Assembly (NCBI GenBank): GCA_028749115.1
Contig: JAQURD010000001.1
Location: 152,218-216,217 of the forward strand
Reading direction: 5' to 3'
DNA: 64,000 bases
Source of the DNA: Acidobacteriota bacterium
GTDB taxonomy: Bacteria; Acidobacteriota; Aminicenantia; Aminicenantales; Saccharicenantaceae
Shown: piece by piece, positions 8,732-18,054 of the stretch
Numbering within the stretch: position 1 is the first letter of the stretch
Layout: the number at the start of each line of letters is the position of its first letter
The notes under the pieces: model-generated
What the model saw: the letters and a program-made list of their open reading frames with translations, nothing else
Told to the model about the DNA's origin: nothing
Databases searched by the model: none
Position numbers and translations under genes: made by a program

Positions 8732-10867
8732 GTGCATTCTCGATTAGAGGAGTCTCCTTTGATCAACAATCGCCTTGATAAACATCCAATCCTCCTGGTC
8801 ACTGACCGGCCTCTATTTAATTTTTACTGGCGTGGTCAGAAACTAACAGCCAGAGAAGGCGAAACTATTGCCTCGGCGCTTTTTGCCAACGGCATCAGAA
8901 TCTTTGGCTTTCATCACAAAGATGGCGCTCCTCAAGGTATTTTTTGTGCAAATGGCCAGTGCGCTCAATGTCTGGTTCTAGTTGATGGCTTTCCGGTTAA
9001 ATCATGTATGGAAATGATTAAACCGGGAATGCAAATCCAGCCGCTTCTTGGTTTGCCCGAACTACCAGTGCTCAATCCCGAAGAGAAGGCCGAGTTTCAT
9101 CCAATTAAAGAAGTTGAAGTTACTGTCCTGATCATTGGCGGCGGGCCGGCCGGCCTGGCTGCAGCTATTGAACTGGGCAGCCGTGGCGTTAATTGCCTTT
9201 TGATTGATGATAAGCACCGCCTCGGGGGAAAGCTTATCCTGCAAACTCACCGCTTCTTTGGCTCAGTGGAGGCTGTTTATGCTGGAACTCGTGGTATTGA
9301 TCTGGCTACCAGACTGGAGAAAGAGGTCAGAAAATTTCCGACGGTTGACATCTGGCTGCAAACGACCGCCCTGGCTGCTTTTAGCGATAAAAAAGTTGGA
9401 ATCCTGAAAGAGGGTAAAGAATATGTTCTGGTCAAGCCAGAAGTCATTTTGACTGCAACCGGAGCCAGGGAAAAATCCTTGGCTTTCCCGGGCAATACAC
9501 TGCCTGGTGTTTATGGGGCTGGTGCCTTTCAGACTCTGGTCAATCGCGACCTCGTCCGGCCAACTGAAAAACTATTCATTGTCGGTGGCGGTAATGTTGG
9601 CCTGATAGCTGGCTATCATGCTCTCCAAGCCGGGATCAAGGTTGTCGGGCTGATCGAAGTCATGTCTGAAGTTGGAGGTTATAAAGTCCATAAGGATAAA
9701 CTGGCTCGCCTGGGCGTTCCCATCCTGACTTCTCATACGATTTTAAGTGCTAATGGCCAGGCATCAGTTGAATCGGTCACTATTGCCAGAGTAGATGAAC
9801 AGTTCAAACCGATCAAGGGGACAGAAAAGACCTATGCCTGCGATACAGTGCTGATTGCCGTTGGGCTTGATCCGGTAAATGAGTTTTATTTAAAAGCCAG
9901 GGAGTTCGGCTTCCCGGCCTATGCCGCCGGTGACGCCGAAGAAATCGCTGAAGCTTCGGCTGCCATTTTTTCCGGAAAAATCCGCGGTTTAGAGATAGCC
10001 AGAGATCTTGGCCAGTATTCAGGGCAGATTCCTGACACATGGGAAAAGACAGCCGAAATTCTGAAATCAAAACCCGGTCAGACTTATCCGGAAAGCTATC
10101 TAGAGAAGGAGACTGGAATCATGCCGGTAATCCATTGTCTTCAGGAAATCCCATGCGATCCCTGTTCGGCCGTCTGCCCCCGGAAGTTAATCGAAGTCGA
10201 CAAAAATGATATCAGAAAAATACCGGCTTACCGCGAAGAAAACGACAGCCGAGGCTGCAGTGGCTGCGAACGTTGTGTGGTCATCTGCCCGGGCCTGGCC
10301 ATTACTTTAGTTGATTACCGTCAGAATCCAGACTGGCCGGAAGTAACCATTCCTTTTGAGTTTCTAAAAGAAACTATCAATCCCGGCCAGGAAATTATTC
10401 TGGTTGATTTAGAAGGTCAGGAATTAGCCCGGTCACGGGTGAATTCAGTTAAATCTATTAAGGTTAATGATCGCACCATTCTTATTAAGGCTCAGGTGCC
10501 AAAAGAGGTAGCCAAAAAGGTTAGCGGCTTGCGGCTTCAGACCCAAATAGAAAGAGCTGATGAAAAATATGTAGAAAATATTCCGGATGAAGCTATCATC
10601 TGCCGCTGCGAGCGGGTAACAGCCGGAGAAATAAGAAAACTGATCAGAGACGGAGTAAGAGATATTAATGAAATTAAAACTATAACCAGAGCCGGGATGG
10701 GCCCCTGTGGAGCCAAGACCTGCACTCCCCTTGTTCACCGTCTCTTCAGAGAAGAAGGCGTGCCTGAAAATGAAATAATTGATCAGACTAAAAGGCCTTT
10801 GTTTATTGAAGTCCCCCTCGGGGTTCTGGCTGGCCTAAACATGAAAAATGAAGAAAGGAAGCCCTGA
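8732..10867 (+). CDS. Multi-cluster FAD/NAD-dependent oxidoreductase (sarcosine oxidase alpha / HcnAB-like, with 2Fe-2S, 2x4Fe-4S and BFD-like domains)
   Basis: GIFCANGQCAQCLVLVDGFPVKSC plant-type 2Fe-2S; VLIIGGGPAGLAAAIELG and LFIVGGGNVGLIAGYHAL dinucleotide motifs; CDPCSAVCP / CSGCERCVVICP; ICRCERVTAGEIRKLI...GPCGAKTC BFD motif. Start is GTG at 8732, or TTG at 8759 preceded by AGAGGAG. Confidence 0.85.
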   Translation: MHSRLEESPLINNRLDKHPILLVTDRPLFNFYWRGQKLTAREGETIASALFANGIRIFGFHHKDGAPQGIFCANGQCAQCLVLVDGFPVKSCMEMIKPGMQIQPLLGLPELPVLNPEEKAEFHPIKEVEVTVLIIGGGPAGLAAAIELGSRGVNCLLIDDKHRLGGKLILQTHRFFGSVEAVYAGTRGIDLATRLEKEVRKFPTVDIWLQTTALAAFSDKKVGILKEGKEYVLVKPEVILTATGAREKSLAFPGNTLPGVYGAGAFQTLVNRDLVRPTEKLFIVGGGNVGLIAGYHALQAGIKVVGLIEVMSEVGGYKVHKDKLARLGVPILTSHTILSANGQASVESVTIARVDEQFKPIKGTEKTYACDTVLIAVGLDPVNEFYLKAREFGFPAYAAGDAEEIAEASAAIFSGKIRGLEIARDLGQYSGQIPDTWEKTAEILKSKPGQTYPESYLEKETGIMPVIHCLQEIPCDPCSAVCPRKLIEVDKNDIRKIPAYREENDSRGCSGCERCVVICPGLAITLVDYRQNPDWPEVTIPFEFLKETINPGQEIILVDLEGQELARSRVNSVKSIKVNDRTILIKAQVPKEVAKKVSGLRLQTQIERADEKYVENIPDEAIICRCERVTAGEIRKLIRDGVRDINEIKTITRAGMGPCGAKTCTPLVHRLFREEGVPENEIIDQTKRPLFIEVPLGVLAGLNMKNEERKP

Positions 10868-10868
10868 T

Positions 10869-12026
10869 ATGGGAGGGAATAATTATGATGTAATTATTAT
10901 TGGTGCTGGCAGTGTTGGTACCCCGGCTGCCTTGTTTCTGGTCAGGGCCGGTTTTAAGGTTCTTGTTGTGGAGAAAAATTCGAGTCCGGGACAGAGTTCG
11001 AATAAGAGAGCCATAGGCGGACTGCGGGCCACTCATTCTGACCCGGCAAAAATCTGCTTAGGGCTGAGAAGCCTTGATATTATCTCCGGTTGGAAAGAAA
11101 AATATGGTGAAGACCTGGAATGGTATAAAGGCGGCTATTGTTTTGTTACTTACCGTGAAGAAGAAGAAAAAACTCTAAAAGAAGTCTTGCCTCTTCAGAA
11201 GAGCCTTGGCTTAAATATTGATTGGCTGGAAGCTAAAGAATTAAGGCAGCTTCTGCCTGATCTCAATCCGCATGATCTCCGGGGTGGTACTCTTTCTCCT
11301 GATGATGGTCATGCTTCTCCCCTGCTGGCCAACGAAGCCTTTTACTGCCGGGCTAAAAAAGCGGGAGCTGAGTTCCGGTTTCAGGAAAACGTTGTCGGCC
11401 TCAAAATAGAAAGCGGAAAAATAAAAGGTGTGACGACTGACCATAGTCATTATGGTGCCGGGATTGTTATTAATGCTGCCGGAGCCTGGGCAGCAGAAGT
11501 AGCTAAAATGGCCGGGGTGGCTATTCCAGTCACACCTGACTCTCATGAAGCTGCGGTCACCGAGCCAGTTCAGAGGTTTTTTCACCCGATGGTGGTTGAT
11601 ATTCGCCCTGTTTCTGGCTCGGCTAACTATTATTTTTATCAACATGCAACCGGTCAGATTATCTTTTGCATTACTCCCAATCCGAGCATCTGGGGCTTTG
11701 ATGTCAGAGAAACCAGCCAGTTTCTCCCCATGGTTTCTAAAAGAATGATTGATCTTATGCCCAGGTTAAAAAATATCAGGGTCAGGCGAACCTGGCGTGG
11801 TTTGTATCCTATGACGCCCGATGGCTTTCCTATCGTTGGCTGGACAAAAGAGGTGGAGGGCTTCTTGCTGGCGACAGGTATGTGCGGGCAGGGTTTTATG
11901 CTTGGACCGGGAGTGGCTGAGCTTTTAGCCAGGTTGGTTTCCGAGAAGCCAGAGCCAGCCGATGAAGAAGTCCTTTCCTATCTCTCTCCTTATCGTTCCT
12001 TTGTCAGCGAAGAAAAATTAAAATAA
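10869..12026 (+). CDS. FAD-dependent DAO-family oxidoreductase (sarcosine oxidase beta / HcnC-like)
   Basis: NYDVIIIGAGSVGTPAALFLVRAGFKVLVVEK; RRTWRGLYPMTPDGFPIVGWT...ATGMCGQGFMLGPGVAELLA. ORF opens at 10848, overlapping the upstream gene. Confidence 0.85.
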   Translation: MGGNNYDVIIIGAGSVGTPAALFLVRAGFKVLVVEKNSSPGQSSNKRAIGGLRATHSDPAKICLGLRSLDIISGWKEKYGEDLEWYKGGYCFVTYREEEEKTLKEVLPLQKSLGLNIDWLEAKELRQLLPDLNPHDLRGGTLSPDDGHASPLLANEAFYCRAKKAGAEFRFQENVVGLKIESGKIKGVTTDHSHYGAGIVINAAGAWAAEVAKMAGVAIPVTPDSHEAAVTEPVQRFFHPMVVDIRPVSGSANYYFYQHATGQIIFCITPNPSIWGFDVRETSQFLPMVSKRMIDLMPRLKNIRVRRTWRGLYPMTPDGFPIVGWTKEVEGFLLATGMCGQGFMLGPGVAELLARLVSEKPEPADEEVLSYLSPYRSFVSEEKLK

Positions 12027-12040
12027 CCGCCACTGAGATA

Positions 12041-14158
12041 CTATTTTTTCAGGCAGTCGAGAAGCGCTTTAACTCCTGGCCAGATAGCCAGCTGACATTC
12101 AGCAACTGATTTCCGGGCTTCTTCTAATTGCTTAAACTTTTCCTCAAGCCATGATGGCTCAGCAGGCTTACCTTTCATCAAAAGGTCAACAGCTTCAACC
12201 CCTATCTGAGATAATGTCAGCAATGATGCGGATAATGGGACTGTTTCCTTAAGTATTGGAGAAAAGTTGGCCAGTCTAACTATCTTTTGATGATTTTCCT
12301 GCCAGAGGCGGAAACAGCCTTTAATTTCCTCTGCCTGTCTTAAATCCCGATTGCCAATAAATTTCTCAACCTTTTGCCTGAAGTCTCTGGCTTCAAGTGA
12401 CTCGGGAAAACAGGCATCAACAAACCGGGTTAAAGGAGCCAGAGAATTATAGGTTTTCCCCTGGCTATGACGGGCATAACCTTTAACCGGCTCGGCAACT
12501 CTGGCCAGAACCTCAAGCCCTCCAATCTCATAAGATTGTGCTAGCCGGCGCAACATCATTGGTTGATTCTTAAGGTGATTTATTCCATTCTCTTCCAGGC
12601 TCAGGCTTATTATTCTCAAGCGTTTATACATATCATCTACATCTCTAATTTCCTTTGGAGACCAGAATCTTTCAGCTATAGCTGCGCTTCGCGGCCAGAG
12701 CCGGGAGTCAACCGTTTCAGGAGTAACCAGTTCGGCCCACATGGTGGCCTCTCCTCCGAGAATTAGCTTTTTTTCCTCCGGAGTAAGGAGTGAATCAGAC
12801 GGAAGAGGGTCATTAAGGTAATGCCTTTCTGCACTTTCCACCAGGTCAATATAATAGCCATTGGACAGGATACCCTGATAGCCCTTTTTTGCCCCGTCCA
12901 CCAGTGCTTGCTGGCCGCGCCATGACTGGATAACAATGTTCTTCGGCAATCCGGGCTGATAAATTTCATCCCAGCCAATCATTTTTTTGTGATATTTGGT
13001 CAATAGCTGAAGAAGCCTACGGTTAAAATAGGCCTGCAGGCCAGCTTCATCGGAAATCTTATTTTTTTTCATAAATTTCTGAATCTCAGGATTTTCCTTC
13101 CAATGCTTCGGTTCAACCTCATCACCTCCCAGGTGAAAATAGGGATCAGGAAAGAGAAAGGTCATTTCCTTTAAAAAACGGTCAAAAAATTTGTAAGTTT
13201 TTTCTTCAGCTGGATTAAAGACTGGAGAGCTAACCCCGAATTTTCTCTCTAGCTGATAAGGACCCGGGAGACTGCCATATTCAGGGTAAGCAACAAGCCA
13301 GCTGGTCGAATGCCCGGGCAAATCAAATTCGGGAACAACTCTGATGCCCAGGTCAGAGGCCAGTTGAATTATATCTATAATTTCTGCCTGACGGTAATAC
13401 AGTCCATCCGAACCAAGTTGATGAAGCCGTGGAAAACTTTTGCTTTCTACTCTAAACCCCTGATCATCTGACAGATGCCAGTGAAGAACATTGAGTTTGA
13501 CTGCTGACATGGCCAGCAAATTTCTTTTGATAACCTCTACTGGCATAAAATGCCGACTGGAGTCAATTAACAGTCCACGCCAGGTAAAACGGGGGCTATC
13601 TTCGATCTGCAGGCAGGGAAAGTAATAGCCAGCACTGTCAGCAGACAGAACCTGCAGCAGTGTTTCCAGACCGTGTAACAGGCCGAGATCAGTTTTAGCT
13701 TTTAGCTCAATTTTTTCCGGATTTATTTCCAGAAGATATGATTCATCCTCACCGGGCACAAGCTGGCCTGGTCTTTCAAAGTGATAGAGGAATACCGTCT
13801 GATCATTGACTGGCTGGCCAGCTAGATAATCCTGCTCAAAAAAGAGCCCGGTTCGTGCAGCTAATCTTGACATAAAACGGCAGGCAGCTTTAAAAACCCG
13901 GTGGTCTGGCTTGACATGTCCGCCAACATAAAATTTTTCAGTCAGGCGAAATTCCCCGCCTGTTAAATTAACCCTGGCCGGATAAGGCATAAGATTAAGA
14001 TTCAGGGCTCCTGGTTGATCTGCTCTCAGGCTGACAGGCAATATTGAACTAAAGCTGAACATGAAAAGAGCCAGAATTACCGAATAATAGACTCTGCTCT
14101 TAACAAAAAACCTTGCACCTGGAAAAAAGCCAGCTTTACTTATTTCTGATGAAAGCAT
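12041..14158 (-). CDS. Exported beta-N-acetylhexosaminidase (GH20)
   Basis: GLLIDSSRHFMPVEVIKRNLLAMSAVKLNVLHWHLSDDQGFRVES; FHLGGDEVEPKHW catalytic Asp-Glu; signal peptide; SD AAAGGAGAG before the ATG at 14158. Confidence 0.92.
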   Translation of the reverse strand: MLSSEISKAGFFPGARFFVKSRVYYSVILALFMFSFSSILPVSLRADQPGALNLNLMPYPARVNLTGGEFRLTEKFYVGGHVKPDHRVFKAACRFMSRLAARTGLFFEQDYLAGQPVNDQTVFLYHFERPGQLVPGEDESYLLEINPEKIELKAKTDLGLLHGLETLLQVLSADSAGYYFPCLQIEDSPRFTWRGLLIDSSRHFMPVEVIKRNLLAMSAVKLNVLHWHLSDDQGFRVESKSFPRLHQLGSDGLYYRQAEIIDIIQLASDLGIRVVPEFDLPGHSTSWLVAYPEYGSLPGPYQLERKFGVSSPVFNPAEEKTYKFFDRFLKEMTFLFPDPYFHLGGDEVEPKHWKENPEIQKFMKKNKISDEAGLQAYFNRRLLQLLTKYHKKMIGWDEIYQPGLPKNIVIQSWRGQQALVDGAKKGYQGILSNGYYIDLVESAERHYLNDPLPSDSLLTPEEKKLILGGEATMWAELVTPETVDSRLWPRSAAIAERFWSPKEIRDVDDMYKRLRIISLSLEENGINHLKNQPMMLRRLAQSYEIGGLEVLARVAEPVKGYARHSQGKTYNSLAPLTRFVDACFPESLEARDFRQKVEKFIGNRDLRQAEEIKGCFRLWQENHQKIVRLANFSPILKETVPLSASLLTLSQIGVEAVDLLMKGKPAEPSWLEEKFKQLEEARKSVAECQLAIWPGVKALLDCLKK

Positions 14159-14524
14159 TTTATTCTCTCCTTTATTGGCTTGTCTAAAAGCCTTATACAA
14201 TTAACGCGGATGGTTTTCAATCAATAGATAATGGGATTAGCAGATTAGTTAACAGAGTTAATTCAGGCTGGCCACTCCCCGTCCTTCCGGGGAGATGGCC
14301 TCTAGCCTATCTTTGGTTTTTGGCCATGATCAATTAAACCTGATCTTGGGGCAACCAGCGCAATTATAAATCTTGAAACATCTTTTTAGCCACTAAAAGA
14401 TATTAAGCCTGGCTTCTGAGCTGTCTGGCAGTTCAGGACTCTAATCAATCAGACTAGCCCTTTAACCTGATATCGAATATTTATACCAACTGCTGGTTAA
14501 AATAAAAGACTCTAACCGGCTATA

Positions 14525-14734
14525 TCAGGCTTTCGGCCGGCGATTGGTAGAAATCTTAAGCGGGACATACAGAGGGCAAAAGCCGATCAAACTGGTAACA
14601 AGCAGAAGAGCGACCAGAATTACCAGGACATAAGCCAGCACTCCCTGAACGACCTTAGCAATAACCAGAATGGCCAGAATAATAGCCAGAATTGTCCGTA
14701 TTGTTCTGTCCATAGCCCCCATGTTTTTTTTCAT
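14525..14734 (-). CDS. DUF2892 (YgaP-like) small membrane protein
   Basis: MGAMDRTIRTILAIILAILVIAKVV...VTSLIGFCPLYVPLKIST, typical DUF2892 sequence. Confidence 0.85.
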   Translation of the reverse strand: MKKNMGAMDRTIRTILAIILAILVIAKVVQGVLAYVLVILVALLLVTSLIGFCPLYVPLKISTNRRPKA

Positions 14735-14942
14735 TCTTGCCTCCTCATTATTCTGTTTTTGTTCTTTGCTACTTCAATTCTAAATTATCCAGATATTTTA
14801 GCCAATAACTTTTTTCTTATCTTTTTTATAACAGTTATTGAAATATATTGTTCCCCTGCCTATAAACAGAAACCGCCCTGAAGCAGGCTTAAGCCAGCTT
14901 CAGACTAATTCTGGACTGTTCCTGTTTTTTACAGCTTTTATT

Positions 14943-15206
14943 CTACTGGCTTTTTTTCTCTTCACGCTCGACCACAATAGTCAGATTAGAGGCTAGAGCA
15001 GCTATCGCCCCGATGGCTGCCCACAGGGGAGCAATCAATGTTCCCGCCAGGCCAATTGTCAGTGGAATTTCCATGAAGGTTCTTCCCTCTTCTGTCTTAA
15101 AAATAATCCGGTGAGCGTTGCCTTCTTTAATCACTTCTTTAATCTTTTCCAGAATTTCAGAGCCAGAGACTTTGAATTCTTCTGTCCTTGTTTTCTTTTC
15201 TTCCAT
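14943..15206 (-). CDS. DUF4342-like protein
   Basis: EEFKVSGSEILEKIKEVIKEGNAHRIIFKTEEGRTFMEIPLTIGLAGTLIAPLWAAIGAIAAL. Confidence 0.8.
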   Translation of the reverse strand: MEEKKTRTEEFKVSGSEILEKIKEVIKEGNAHRIIFKTEEGRTFMEIPLTIGLAGTLIAPLWAAIGAIAALASNLTIVVEREEKKSQ

Positions 15207-15263
15207 TTATCTTTCCTTCTCCTTAAGATTTTTATCAATAACCACCTTTATATCGGACTCCTC

Positions 15264-17126
15264 TTAACCAGCCGAGATGCCACCTCCGCCGCCACCTCCG
15301 CCGCCACCGCTGCTAAAACCGCCGCCCCCACCCGAAGAATAATGTGCGGCCGAAGTGCTGGCTTGACTGATAGCCGTTGCTGCTCTTTCAATAGAAGCAA
15401 TCATGTCAGAAATTGAACTGATTTTCTGGTTGGCAGCAGAAACCGAGGCCAGCCCACCTAACCAGGCAGTGTTAACCGCTTTCTCGTCGCTTAGAATTTC
15501 AGGTATCATTTTAACCAGCTTTTTCGCCTGTCCAAATAGAATGCCGAAAACCAGATACTGATCCCAGAGTTTATAGGCTTCGGCCGGAATTTCCTTAAAA
15601 TCAGAAAAATCCTTTAAAAATCTTTCCAGGGCGATCCATAGTTTGTTTTCTTTAGCCCAATCTTTTCGGCGGCGCTTAAGAGTGGGCGAAAGAGCTATAA
15701 CCATAACTATCAATACTGGCGAGAAAGTAATAACAGCCAGAGGCAGAGAAATAAACAAAAAGAGCTTGTAAGCCTTGTGACTGGCAGGTTCGATAAAACC
15801 CAGTTCTTTAGCCTGGCGGGCCACCTCTTTACTCCAGTTTTGAAACCAGGTCTGAAATTTTGTTGGTGATTTCTTTAGATAAGCAGTGAAGTCGTCCAGG
15901 CTTAATCTGCTTTCTTCCTTCAGGCCATTTTCAACTGCGGCCTCAGACATTAAATCTAGAACCTGTTGCTCGAAGTCTTTCAAACCTGCCTGATTTTTAG
16001 AAAATTTTTTCAAAATAAAAATGACCTGATCTATAAATTTAGATCCGAATAAGCCTTTTCTTTCTACTTGCTCCGTGACAATCTCTAAATATCCCCGCCT
16101 GGCCAGGTCAAAGATAGTAGCCGTTAAAGCCACGGGCTCGACTTTGCCCCCCTGTTTTCTCAGCACCTGAACTAGAGCTGGTGGCAAGCTTGATGGCATT
16201 TCCCGGTAATATTCAGGAATATCATCGAAGTGATAGTCTTCACCGACTTTTTTCCAGAAATAGAAATAAAAAAGCAGCCAGATAAGCGGCCCAACAATCT
16301 GCCAGCTTGCCCAGGCGAGTCCCAGCTGCTTCAAGGTCTGCTTCATCTTCTGTTCTGCTTCTCTGGCCTCTTCTGCTTTTTTCATGGTCGCTCTTACCAG
16401 CTCCTGTTCCTCCTCTATTATTTTTTCCCGGGTATAGCCACTGGCAGGCACTCCAGCTACCAGCCTGGCTGGCCAGATTACCCTTATTTCAAAAAATTGA
16501 TGAGCAGGGATATTTACCGCCTGAAATTTTACCGTCCGACGGTCTATGATCTCCGATTTTCCCGACAGCGGTCCATGGCCATAGACAAGAAAATCCTCCA
16601 GGCTTTTAACCTCTTCAGGCAGGTGAACAAAAACTTCTGCTCTGGCAGTTGGCCGGTCAACCTGATCGCCAATCACCTGCCAGTACAATTCTGATATATC
16701 AGCATAATCGAGTATGGCCCCTTTGACCAGATAAGAAACGTGAAAAGTTCGGCGCTCATTCCTGGCTCGAAAATGCCAGCGTGCTTCTAATCTTTCCCCG
16801 TTAATCGTTGTTTCCAGGGGTAAAGGCTGCCCATTTTCATCTCTCACCTGAAAATTGGCGATGTCCACTTTGCTACTCTGGTGCTTACCCTTTCTAACTT
16901 CCAGAGGATGCCAGAGAGAAGCCCAGGAAAAATCTCCCTGGAATTCAAAAGTCAGATATTCATCCAGCAGGAAGGAGCCGTCTTTTTGAACGTAGATATC
17001 GGCCTTGATAAGGGGCAAGTAAAAATCTTCCTCCTGGGCAGCTAACGGCAAAGATAAAAAAATAAAAACAACAGACAATAAGATTCCAGCCGCTAACTGG
17101 CTTAAAACTGGCCTGGCCTTAACCAT
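15264..17126 (-). CDS. DUF2207-like membrane protein with poly-Gly C-terminal tail
   Basis: Signal peptide, extracytoplasmic beta domain, TM segments, C terminus SSGGGGGFSSGGGGGGGGGGISAG. Confidence 0.82.
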   Translation of the reverse strand: MVKARPVLSQLAAGILLSVVFIFLSLPLAAQEEDFYLPLIKADIYVQKDGSFLLDEYLTFEFQGDFSWASLWHPLEVRKGKHQSSKVDIANFQVRDENGQPLPLETTINGERLEARWHFRARNERRTFHVSYLVKGAILDYADISELYWQVIGDQVDRPTARAEVFVHLPEEVKSLEDFLVYGHGPLSGKSEIIDRRTVKFQAVNIPAHQFFEIRVIWPARLVAGVPASGYTREKIIEEEQELVRATMKKAEEAREAEQKMKQTLKQLGLAWASWQIVGPLIWLLFYFYFWKKVGEDYHFDDIPEYYREMPSSLPPALVQVLRKQGGKVEPVALTATIFDLARRGYLEIVTEQVERKGLFGSKFIDQVIFILKKFSKNQAGLKDFEQQVLDLMSEAAVENGLKEESRLSLDDFTAYLKKSPTKFQTWFQNWSKEVARQAKELGFIEPASHKAYKLFLFISLPLAVITFSPVLIVMVIALSPTLKRRRKDWAKENKLWIALERFLKDFSDFKEIPAEAYKLWDQYLVFGILFGQAKKLVKMIPEILSDEKAVNTAWLGGLASVSAANQKISSISDMIASIERAATAISQASTSAAHYSSGGGGGFSSGGGGGGGGGGISAG

Positions 17127-17240
17127 TTTCGTTTCCTCCTGGTTATCACTGCTCTTCTTAATATTCTCACTTTTTAACTAAGACTCTATTGATTAAGCAG
17201 TTCTTATCTGTTAATCAAATATTTTATCAGCCTACAAGGC

Positions 17241-17630
17241 TTAATGATCAATTATTTTCTTATAGACATGCTCCATCAGGAAAATTTTGCTCTGAGGATC
17301 AAGGTCAATGAACTCTAATCCCATCTCGTAAACTTCATCCTCAAACAGGCTCTTGATCCAGCGGACCTCGACCTGTCCAGAAATTATCTTTTTTGAATCG
17401 GAAAGCATAATTTCCATTTTTAACCTGGTTCTGACCGGCAAGGGTGAATCCGTCATGATTCGTAAGCCGCCGGCCGAAATATCTCGTGAAAAAGAATAAA
17501 ATGATTGAACCTCATGATCTTTATTCCACCGGACATGCAGCACGACCTTGTTCTCTTCATCGAGTCTTTTTTCCCTTCTTTTCTCCATAACTGAAATTGC
17601 TGACCCGCTCCTTTTAAGTATGATTAGCAT
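17241..17630 (-). CDS. PilZ-domain protein
   Basis: EKRREKRLDEENKVVLHVRW...SRDISAGGLRIMTDSPLPVRTRLKMEI: RxxxR and D/NxSxxG PilZ motifs. Confidence 0.82.
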   Translation of the reverse strand: MLIILKRSGSAISVMEKRREKRLDEENKVVLHVRWNKDHEVQSFYSFSRDISAGGLRIMTDSPLPVRTRLKMEIMLSDSKKIISGQVEVRWIKSLFEDEVYEMGLEFIDLDPQSKIFLMEHVYKKIIDH

Positions 17631-18054
17631 AGACTAAAAAAAATAGCAAATATTTTGGCTTTGGATATTATATTAATTATTTTCTGGCCGGACAGAAATA
17701 GCTGGAACACAAAACAGCAGTCATGGTCATTATCTGGTCTTTATTAAAATATTTGGCCAGGAAGCAGGCTCTTTAAGAGTTAAAATAATTTATCGCTTCT
17801 CTCTATCATGATTAAGCCTGGCTAGAGGTCAGCTAATAGAATCTTATTGGGTGTTTTCCTACTGGCAGCCTGTTGAGGCTTGATATAGCTATCAGATAGA
17901 CCTTTTTGATTAATCCGGCTGACCAGTTCACCAGAATTAATGGTTTTAGCCGGCGTATATTAGATTTAAAAACTTAGTGAAACACCCTGTCTGAAGATAT
18001 TCACCAGCACAAGAATGCCTGAATTCATAATATTCAACCTTGAGCAGTCCAGGG

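Noticed and set aside
11241-11645. 134-aa minus ORF inside the DAO oxidoreductase
   Set aside because: Antisense shadow ORF with no plausible start context.
17631-18054. 420-nt gap between the PilZ and tri-domain genes as an ncRNA locus
   Set aside because: No convincing long stem or promoter-terminator pair found by eye; only a weak 64-aa ORF overlapping the gene end.
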